Shown here: positions 1 through 7,016 of the stretch, in pieces
How the letters are laid out: every line of letters starts with the position of its first letter
Numbering within the stretch: the first letter of the stretch is position 1
From: Deltaproteobacteria bacterium
Lineage (GTDB): Bacteria > Desulfobacterota > Binatia > Binatales > Binataceae
NCBI GenBank assembly: GCA_021799555.1
Contig: JAJZAG010000117.1
Coordinates: 1 to 10,279, forward strand
Length of the DNA: 10,279 bases
Direction: 5' to 3'
Program-made: the position numbers and the translations under genes
Notes under the pieces: model-generated
What the model was told of the DNA's origin: nothing
Seen by the model: only the letters and a program-made list of their open reading frames with translations
The model's database searches: none

Positions 1-62
1 TGTCATAAGTAATTATGCTAAACGAATTTAAGAATTATTCATAGCAAAGCAGCCAAGCGCCG

Positions 63-416
63 CTAATTTCCGTACGGATTCCGCCCATGATTCAGGTAGA
101 TCGAGAAGTCCGTAACCTCTCCGAGCAACCGTGGCGGCGTCTTGAAACTCGCCTCGCTGCCTGACTTCATCTCCTGAATGACGATCTTGTCCTGACCGAC
201 CGTCCGGCCGGCCGCGTCGAAGTATCGCACCTCGACATCGACCGCGCCGAGATTGCCGCCGGTGTTGCGCAGGCGGCCATCAACGAAAACGGCCGCGCCG
301 CGATGCTCCAGGTGGCTTTCGACTACCTGTACGGGTTCGGTCCGATAGAGTGAATAGAAAACGAACCCGACGAAGGTAATCGCCACAATCAGGATTACAC
401 TTGTGCTCTTACGCAT
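63..416 (-). CDS. Small membrane-anchored FxLyD-like protein
   Basis: A 117-aa protein of unknown function. Residues about 6-24 form one N-terminal hydrophobic segment after a short basic start (MRKS), so it is either an inner-membrane anchor or an uncleaved signal; the rest would lie outside the cytoplasm. Residues about 30-110 have the beta-sandwich pattern of FxLyD-type domains: a V-x-G-x-L-x-N-T-G strand, a run of alternating hydrophobics around a D-A-x-G turn, an E-M-K-x-G-S segment and a final strand with F-S-I-Y-L that resembles the F-x-L-y-D signature. It ends in NHGRNPYGN. I chose the ATG at 416 because it opens directly on the membrane segment. A TTG at 491 would add 25 very basic residues with no recognisable content. 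No strong ribosome binding site precedes either start. The gene is divergent from the porin and stops with TAG. The domain assignment is by pattern only. Confidence 0.7.
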   Translation of the reverse strand: MRKSTSVILIVAITFVGFVFYSLYRTEPVQVVESHLEHRGAAVFVDGRLRNTGGNLGAVDVEVRYFDAAGRTVGQDKIVIQEMKSGSEASFKTPPRLLGEVTDFSIYLNHGRNPYGN

Positions 417-805
417 GTTAGGTGCAGGTCGGCTGGTGCGATGCTTGGGCGTTCGGACCTGCCGAGGTCCGCGTCGCACACGACATATCAACTTTAGCCG
501 ACTTCAGCAGCCGCGCGCACTCGCTTCGGCCACCTGAGGTCAAACGAATGGATCGATGTGGAAGACGACCTGAGTTGAGTAAGCAAGCGGCAGATGCTTC
601 GCGGACAGGCGTCACGACATAGTGCGCGGCCGGTTTTTGCTGAGAGTCGGCGGAATATTTTCCGCGATACGGTTGGGGTTCACCGCGGTACGAATCTTGA
701 ACTCAAGCGACCCGACCCTGCCGCCGGTGCGGGGCCAAAGTCGCTCGTATCGTCGTGCCGGGTGAATTCAGAACGGCGGAAAATGCCGCTATGGAGGAGT
801 TGAGA
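417..805. other. Divergent intergenic region between the small membrane protein and the porin
   Basis: This spacer must hold the promoters of both divergent genes. I could not assign a convincing -35/-10 pair on either strand. Visible structures are the composite hairpin at 436-479 and a small perfect one, GCGGAA (650-655) with TTCCGC (660-665) around a TATT loop, in the stretch upstream of the porin. Short open frames exist here but have no ribosome binding site and no recognisable content. The porin ribosome binding site is GGAGGAG at 793-799. Confidence 0.5.
436..479 (-). promoter_or_regulatory. Composite hairpin in the leader of the small membrane protein gene
   Basis: Two perfect nested inverted repeats are visible. 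The inner stem is CGGACCT (454-460) with AGGTCCG (465-471), closed by a 4-base GCCG loop. The outer stem is GTGCGA (436-441) with TCGCAC (474-479). A 12-base bulge on one side and 2 bases on the other separate the stems. On the minus strand this ends 19 bases before the ATG at 416, so it would fold in the 5' leader of that mRNA. There is no T-run after it, which argues against an intrinsic terminator. A regulatory or mRNA-stability role is inferred. Confidence 0.35.
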
Positions 806-2110
806 GTGGAACAAACAATCCGCAAGAGAACGCTCGTATCGCGGGGGATAACCGGCGTTTTTGCATCGCTAGTATTGCTGATTGCATCGACCGGCCGCGC
901 GCAAACCCCGGCTGCGCCGCCGGCAGCAGGCGCGCCCGCTGCAGCCGCGCCTGCTGCTCCGGCGGCGGCCAGTTCGCCGGCCGCTCCTGCCGCGGCCGCA
1001 TCGCCAACGCCGCCGCTATCTTCGCCCAGCGTAACTGGTCCGCTGACGATGGCCTCGCCGACCGTCGTTGATTTGAGCACGCTGCCGTTTTTGGCGAATC
1101 TCCCGGGAGCGTCGGATCTCGGAAAAATCGATCTCAACGGTGTGGCGAGTGGGATCGGTATGGTTCAAAATCACGCCGATCTTTACGACAAGACGGCGCG
1201 CGCTGATGTCAGCAATGCATTTTTGATCCTTCAGAAGCCCGACGGAATCGTGCAGTTCTATCTGCAGGTCGGCGCGTACGACAGTCTGGCGCTTGGCACT
1301 CCCTATGTTTCGGCGGGCAAGGCGGTCAGCGATCTTTATGGTCCACTGCCGGTGGCGTATCTCAAGATTGCGCCCACCGACAACTTCTCAATCGAGGCGG
1401 GCAATCTGCCGACGCTGATCGGCGCGGAATATACGTTCACGTTCGAAAATATCAACGTCGAGCGCGGACTCTTGTGGAACCAGGAGAACGCGGTCAACCG
1501 CGGTGTGCAGTTAAATTACAATCAAGGCCCGGTGAGCGCGTCACTTAGCTGGAACAATGGATTCTATTCCGACAGCTACACATGGCTTACCGGTTCTCTG
1601 GCCTACGCGTTTAACTCGGCAAATTCGCTTTCGGTCGTGGGCGGCGGCAACCTTGGCTACGATAAGCATTCCAGCTTCGTCGCTCCCGCACTGCTGAACA
1701 ACAGCGAAATCTACAATCTGATTTACACCTACAGCTCTGCGCCGTGGATTATCCAGCCGTACATGCAGTGGACTTACGTGCCGAAGAATACGGCGATTGG
1801 CGCGCTGGAATCGACCTCGACGATCGGCGGCGCCGTGCTTGCCAGCTACGCAGTGACCGACAATTTCTTCATGGCGGCGCGAGCCGAATATATCGGCAGC
1901 ACCGGCAACTCGGTCAATCTACTCTACGGCCCCGGCAGCGAGGCGTGGTCGCTCACGCTGACGCCGACTTATCAGTACAAGCAGTTCTTCGTGCGGCCCG
2001 AAGTGTCTTACGTGCAGGCGATGGGCTACACGAAAGGCGACGTGTTCGGAAGCACCGGCGCGCATCCCGCGCAGGTGCGCGGTCTGCTTGAGTTGGGCCT
2101 GCTTTTGTAG
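806..2110 (+). CDS. BBP2-like outer-membrane beta-barrel porin
   Basis: A 434-aa predicted outer-membrane protein. Residues 1-32 form a signal peptide: basic KR/R residues, then a hydrophobic core (GVFASLVLLIAS), then a G-R-A cut site before Q33. Residues about 34-75 are a Pro/Ala/Ser-only linker. The rest is rich in alternating aromatic/small strands with Asn/Gly turns, as in the BBP2/OmpL-like porin family; typical stretches are N-H-A-D-L, V-Q-F-Y-L-Q-V-G, S-I-E-A-G-N-L-P-T-L-I-G-A-E and E-N-A-V-N-R-G-V-Q-L. The likely role is passive diffusion of small solutes; the substrate cannot be read from sequence. The GTG at 806 is chosen because GGAGGAG lies 6 bases upstream. An ATG at 791 would add five residues and lacks a good site. 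The C-terminus is Leu-Leu-Leu, not the terminal aromatic usual in outer-membrane barrels. A hairpin follows the TAG stop. Confidence 0.82.
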   Translation: MEQTIRKRTLVSRGITGVFASLVLLIASTGRAQTPAAPPAAGAPAAAAPAAPAAASSPAAPAAAASPTPPLSSPSVTGPLTMASPTVVDLSTLPFLANLPGASDLGKIDLNGVASGIGMVQNHADLYDKTARADVSNAFLILQKPDGIVQFYLQVGAYDSLALGTPYVSAGKAVSDLYGPLPVAYLKIAPTDNFSIEAGNLPTLIGAEYTFTFENINVERGLLWNQENAVNRGVQLNYNQGPVSASLSWNNGFYSDSYTWLTGSLAYAFNSANSLSVVGGGNLGYDKHSSFVAPALLNNSEIYNLIYTYSSAPWIIQPYMQWTYVPKNTAIGALESTSTIGGAVLASYAVTDNFFMAARAEYIGSTGNSVNLLYGPGSEAWSLTLTPTYQYKQFFVRPEVSYVQAMGYTKGDVFGSTGAHPAQVRGLLELGLLL

Positions 2111-2182
2111 GCGGGAGGACTTCGGTTCGGATTTCGAATTAACGAGTCTCCTCGCTCGGGCGAGCGTCGAGTCAAAGCAGCA

Positions 2183-2218
2183 CGGACGGCGGGCCGATTA
2201 AGTCGGTTCCGCCGTCCG
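2183..2218 (+). terminator. Hairpin after the porin gene, probable terminator
   Basis: A perfect 10-bp stem is formed by CGGACGGCGG (2183-2192) and CCGCCGTCCG (2209-2218). The loop can pair further, CCGA (2194-2197) with TCGG (2203-2206). It lies 72 bases after the porin stop and 58 bases before the next start. The bases after it (GCTATTTG) are only weakly T-rich, so termination may be partial or the hairpin may instead protect the mRNA 3' end. A second small stem, CGCTC/GAGCG at 2153-2166, precedes it. Confidence 0.55.
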
Positions 2219-2276
2219 GCTATTTGGGCGACTCGCGCGTGTGTGCCGAGTCTGGTAGTTAGGAAGGCCTTCATAA

Positions 2277-3299
2277 ATGAATCCCGCCGCCGCGATCGTC
2301 GTTCTTTGCTTGATGCTGTTTGGTCCCCTATTGATCCACCAGATCGAAAGCAACATCGAAGTTTACATTCTCGGGATCGGGATCGTCGCGACGTTGATGG
2401 CAGGCGGCTTTGAGCGCGGCGTCGTCGCGCACGCGCTTGAAGAGCCGATTCTGATTTCAGTGGCGGTCGTTGCCGCCGGAGTCGCTTTCAGTTACTTGCG
2501 CGAATATCTCGATGGAATATTCGCCGCTTATCGCCGTCGCATTCGCCGGTCGGTTCTGGTCGGTGTTTCGATCTTTGTCCTTGCGATGCTTTCGAGCGTG
2601 ATCACGGCAATCGTCGCGGCGCTCGTGTTGGTTGAAATAGTCGGCTTGCTGCATCTGGAGGGGCAACCGCGCGTCCGGGTTACGGTCGCGGGATGCTTTG
2701 CGGTCGGGATGGGTGCCGCGATGACTCCGCTTGGGGAACCGCTGGCGACGCTTGCGGCATCGGCGCTCAAGCTTCCGTTTCTGGGACTGTTCGATCTGCT
2801 GGCGCCGTGGGTTATCCCGGGGGCGCTTGCCGCATCGATATTAGCGGCGATCTTCGCGCGCGGCGATTATGGCGATTATATCGAAGGCCGGGAGGCCACA
2901 GATGTGCGCGAGTCGCCCAAGGCGGCACTGATGCAGGGCGTTCGCATCTATGGCTTCGTCGCGGGTCTGGTGCTTGTCAGCTATGCGTATGCGCCGCTCG
3001 CGACGAAGATCGTCGCGCGGCTCGGCAACGACGCCCTGTTCTGGGCGAACACAGTGTCGGCGGCGCTCGACAACGCGACGTTGGTCGCGCTCGAAGTGCA
3101 TAAGATGACGCATGCAAGAGCCCGTGAAGCGATTCTGGCGCTGTTGATTTCCGGCGGGATGCTGATTCCGGGAAACATCCCGAATATCATCAGCGCGAGT
3201 CGGCTCAAAATTGGCAGTGTCGCATGGGCGCGGGTGGGGATTCCGATCGGTCTGGCAGGGTTGGGCATTTATTTTGCTCTCCTAAAAATAATAGCGTGA
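2277..3299 (+). CDS. DUF1646 family multi-pass membrane protein (putative ion transporter)
   Basis: A 340-aa, almost wholly hydrophobic protein with about nine or ten membrane segments. Segments lie near residues 3-22, 27-45, 55-72, 90-125 (probably two), 133-165, 170-195, 219-245, 283-306 and 318-338. It matches the DUF1646 family, uncharacterised transporters that I recall being grouped with the ion-transporter superfamily (ArsB/NhaD-like). Conserved polar motifs inside membrane regions support this: M-T-P-L-G-E-P-L at 149-156, N-T-V-S-A-A-L-D-N-A-T-L at 258-269 and P-G-N-I-P-N-I-I-S at 298-306. These have the Asn/Pro/Gly-rich look of re-entrant substrate sites. The ATG is preceded by AGGAAGG at 2261-2267, 9 bases away. 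It follows the porin on the same strand after a hairpin, so a functional link is possible but unproven. The family call is firm; the transported ion is unknown. Confidence 0.85.
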   Translation: MNPAAAIVVLCLMLFGPLLIHQIESNIEVYILGIGIVATLMAGGFERGVVAHALEEPILISVAVVAAGVAFSYLREYLDGIFAAYRRRIRRSVLVGVSIFVLAMLSSVITAIVAALVLVEIVGLLHLEGQPRVRVTVAGCFAVGMGAAMTPLGEPLATLAASALKLPFLGLFDLLAPWVIPGALAASILAAIFARGDYGDYIEGREATDVRESPKAALMQGVRIYGFVAGLVLVSYAYAPLATKIVARLGNDALFWANTVSAALDNATLVALEVHKMTHARAREAILALLISGGMLIPGNIPNIISASRLKIGSVAWARVGIPIGLAGLGIYFALLKIIA

Positions 3300-3613
3300 C
3301 AAAGCGATCGGACGCTTGGTAAGGGGAGCATAAATAGCAGGCTTTCGCGATGTATCCGAGGTGCACCCCGGGGACTATGGCGCCCAAAGCGGCGGCAATT
3401 GCCTGAATCGCAGGCGTTGCCTTAGCCGTGGTTTCGTGCGAAAAGCGAGGGGATATTAAAGGCCGTTTTTCCGATGCGGCATCCTTGTGCGTGAATGCCG
3501 TGTCCCATCCAGGATTCACTAACGATTACGATTCGGTCGAGCGGTTCGCGCCGCCTCGAAGTACACGCAGAATAAGCGTTCGGCTGTAAGCAGCCAGGAG
3601 GATTACGGGTTCG
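3300..3613 (+). promoter_or_regulatory. Leader/promoter region upstream of glnA
   Basis: A gene-free stretch that should contain the glnA promoter. I found no good sigma-54 site (TGGCAC-N5-TTGCW) and only weak sigma-70-like possibilities, such as TATTAA at 3454-3459 with a poor -35. Three hairpins are visible. The first, 3394-3421, pairs GGCAA with TTGCC and GCCTG with CAGGC around an AATCG loop. The second, 3537-3559, pairs TCGAGCGG with CCGCCTCGA with one bulged C. The third, 3582-3595, pairs GGCTG with CAGCC and directly abuts the ribosome binding site AGGAGG at 3596-3601. That site is 12 bases from the ATG, a longer gap than usual. Confidence 0.45.
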
Positions 3614-5041
<1,428 letters not shown>

Positions 5042-5067
5042 AATTCGAAAGAAAGGCTAGAAAGAGA

Positions 5068-5102
5068 AAAGCGGCGGCGTGCTTTATGCGCGCCGCCGTT
5101 TC
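5068..5102 (+). terminator. Intrinsic terminator of glnA
   Basis: An 11-bp stem runs from 5072 to 5098: CGGCGGCG (5072-5079) pairs with CGCCGCCG (5091-5098), extended inward by T5080-G5090 wobble, G5081-C5089 and C5082-G5088 around a TTTAT loop. An A-rich flank (AAAA, 5067-5070) precedes it and TTT (5099-5101) follows. It lies 30 bases after the glnA stop and has the classic layout, though the T-run is short. Confidence 0.8.
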
Positions 5103-5151
5103 CTATGACCGAGGCGATGTTCTAACCCAAAAGACAGTCGCGTTGTGCGTC

Positions 5152-6123
5152 ATGCATGTCTTGTATCCGGAGATCGCTCCTTACACCCAGGGAGTACTGC
5201 TGGCCCCCGAGGGCGACCTGCTCTACTGGGAGATCTGCGGCAATCCCGACGGCAAGCCTGCGTTGGTTTTGCATGGCGGGCCCGGATCAGGGTGTTCGCC
5301 TTGGCATCGGCGGCTATTCGATCCATCCGCCTATCGGGTCGTGTTGTTCGATCAGCGGGGATGCGGCCGAAGCAGCCCGCACGCATCCGATCCTCGAACC
5401 GCGCTTGCTGGCAATCGCACCGCAAACCTGGTAGCCGACATCGAGCTACTGCGGCGGCATCTTGGAATCGAAAGGTGGATGGTGCTCGGCGGCTCGTGGG
5501 GCAGCGTTTTAGCGCTTGCATACGCGCAGACTCATCCTGATCGCGTGACGGGCATGATTCTGTTTGGCGTCGCGACCGGAAGGCGCATCGAATATGACTG
5601 GCTGTTTCGAGGCGGTGTCGGCATTTTATTTCCAGAACAGTGGGAGCGATTACGCGCTGCTGTGCCAGAGGCGGCGTGTGACAGCGAGGTTGTCGAGGCG
5701 TTTCAGCGCCGTCTGAACAATGCCGACCGCATGGTTCGCGATCCCGCTGCGCTGGCGTGGTGCACTTGGGAATCCGCGTCGCTAGCGTGGCCGCCGATTC
5801 ACGGCCTTGCGCGCCGTTTTGCCGATCCAGCTTTCAGGATCGCCTTTGCACGCCTTGTGACGCATTACGTGTCTAACAACGGATTCCTCGAAGACGGGAT
5901 TCTGTTGCGACGCGCGGATCAACTTGCCAATATCCCCGGAATTTTGATCAATGGCAGGTATGACTTCCAGGCACCGATCGGGTGGACATGGGAGCTAAGG
6001 CGCGTGTGGCCGCGTGCGCGGATCGAGGTCGTCGACAACGCGGGTCACGAGGCCTCCAGCGAGAGGATCACACGCCAACTGGTTCGCGCCACTGATGAAT
6101 TTGCGCGCTTCCCGGCCTCTTGA
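5152..6123 (+). CDS. pip: Proline iminopeptidase-type alpha/beta hydrolase (S33 family)
   Basis: A 323-aa cytosolic serine hydrolase; the family removes N-terminal proline from peptides. The N-terminus L-Y-P-E-I-A-P-Y and L-Y-W-E-I-C-G-N-P-D-G-K-P match proline iminopeptidases closely. The oxyanion loop is H-G-G-P-G-S-G (41-47), followed by V-L-F-D-Q-R-G-C-G-R-S-S-P-H. The nucleophile is Ser115 in G-G-S-W-G-S, with Asp271 (G-R-Y-D) and His299 (A-G-H) completing the triad. The cap region after about residue 145 holds the D-W-L-F-R-G-G-V segment typical of the family. I chose ATG 5152 because family homology begins there. The frame opens upstream at ATG 5086, but that codon lies inside the glnA terminator stem and the extra 22 residues look non-coding. 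No clear ribosome binding site precedes 5152, so the start is the weak point. The gene converges on the deacetylase, with 21 bases between the stops. Confidence 0.88.
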   Translation: MHVLYPEIAPYTQGVLLAPEGDLLYWEICGNPDGKPALVLHGGPGSGCSPWHRRLFDPSAYRVVLFDQRGCGRSSPHASDPRTALAGNRTANLVADIELLRRHLGIERWMVLGGSWGSVLALAYAQTHPDRVTGMILFGVATGRRIEYDWLFRGGVGILFPEQWERLRAAVPEAACDSEVVEAFQRRLNNADRMVRDPAALAWCTWESASLAWPPIHGLARRFADPAFRIAFARLVTHYVSNNGFLEDGILLRRADQLANIPGILINGRYDFQAPIGWTWELRRVWPRARIEVVDNAGHEASSERITRQLVRATDEFARFPAS

Positions 6124-6144
6124 GACTCGTTCGTCTCTGAGCGC

Positions 6145-6990
6145 TCATTGTGACTGCAAAGAGTGCGCCTGCCTCCAGCCCGCAGCTACCTCTGACATCG
6201 TGGCGAAGCGCACTCCGCGATGAGACTCGATGTGACCGAGCAGCTGCTCGAGCATCAGCATCCGATGCCCGCGTCCGATCACCTGCGGATGCATCGTCAG
6301 TGTGTACACTCCGGTACCGACACGATCGAAGAGGTAATCGAAGTCGCCCGCCCAGATTTCATAGACCGCATTTGGTGACGCGAGTCCCGGCTGAATCCCG
6401 GAGCGGCTAGTCACGTACTCGAAGGCTGGAAAATCGTCGAGTCCCCAAGTGAAGGGCACCTCGACGACTTGCGTATCATTGCCGAACACGTACGGTCCGT
6501 CGGTCGGCGAGGCGTCGCCGAGGCGCAGGTAGTACGGTTTGAAGTCGTCGCCCATCAGGCTCGAGTCGTAAAGGAAACCATGCTTGACGAGAAGCGCGAC
6601 CATATTTTCGCTGAGGCCTGCGCCGGGCGAGCGATAGCCGCGCGGACGGCGTCCGGCGATCTTTTGCAGGATCTCGTTGCCGCGAATCAGGATCTGCTCC
6701 TCGTCTTCGGGGCCTTTGGGATGCGTATGCAGGTAGCCGTGATTACCGACCTCGTGGCCTTCGGCGACGATCCGCGCGACGATATCTGGAAAGGCCTCGG
6801 CACTGTGGCCGGGAACGAACTAGGTCGAGGGAATTTTCAGATATTTCAGCAGATCGAGGATTCGCACCGCGCCGACGCGACCGAATTCGCCGCGCGAGAC
6901 GGCGCTGAGCGAACGCGCGCGAAACCCTCCGATCCAAAGCGACATCGCGTCGAAATCAAAACTCAGACATACCGAGATTTTCGCGTCCAT
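6145..6990 (-). pseudogene. Polysaccharide deacetylase (PgdA/PuuE-like) interrupted by an in-frame amber codon
   Basis: The frame starting at ATG 6990 encodes 281 codons before the final TGA, but codon 57 (6820-6822) is TAG. Everything else aligns with carbohydrate esterase 4 enzymes of the Helicobacter PgdA / PuuE type, which remove acetyl groups from peptidoglycan sugars or hydrolyse related amides: D12 and D14 in S-F-D-F-D-A, zinc ligands His84 and His88 in H-E-V-G-N-H-G-Y-L-H, R-S-P-G at 120-123, H-G-F-L-Y-D-S-S-L-M, and His234 in L-T-M-H-P. Around the stop the frame reads I-P-S-T-stop-F-V-P-G-H; relatives have Trp there (T-W-F-x-P-G-H), one base from TAG. Restart at ATG 6603 gives 152 aa without the catalytic N-terminal half, so that fragment should be inactive. 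GAGG at 7001-7004 is a plausible ribosome site. The gene lies 26 bases after the aminopeptidase stop and is probably co-transcribed with it. A sequence error is an alternative. Confidence 0.88.
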
Positions 6991-7016
6991 CGCATTATAA
7001 CCTCGACACTACGCTG

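Noticed and set aside
1..62. AT-rich stretch at the left edge
   Set aside because: Its composition differs sharply from the rest, but it is too short and cut by the window edge; I found no complete repeat, promoter or gene in it.
422..622. Plus-strand 66-codon frame in the divergent spacer
   Set aside because: There is no ribosome binding site and no recognisable motif, and it overlaps the leader of the minus-strand gene.
703..1137. Minus-strand Gly/Ala-rich frame of 144 codons
   Set aside because: It is the mirror of the porin Pro/Ala linker; its low-complexity composition is the shadow of that linker.
3302..3317. AAGCG/CGCTT stem just after the DUF1646 stop
   Set aside because: It is a five-pair stem without a following T-run; not a supportable terminator.
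6122..6137. GAGAC/GTCTC hairpin at the convergent gene ends
   Set aside because: It has only five pairs, overlaps the hydrolase stop codon and has no T-run on either strand, so it is too weak to call a terminator.
6237..6250. Perfect 14-bp palindrome CGAGCAGCTGCTCG
   Set aside because: It lies inside the deacetylase coding frame, where the codons give a conserved amphipathic helix; GC-rich coding sequence produces such palindromes by chance.
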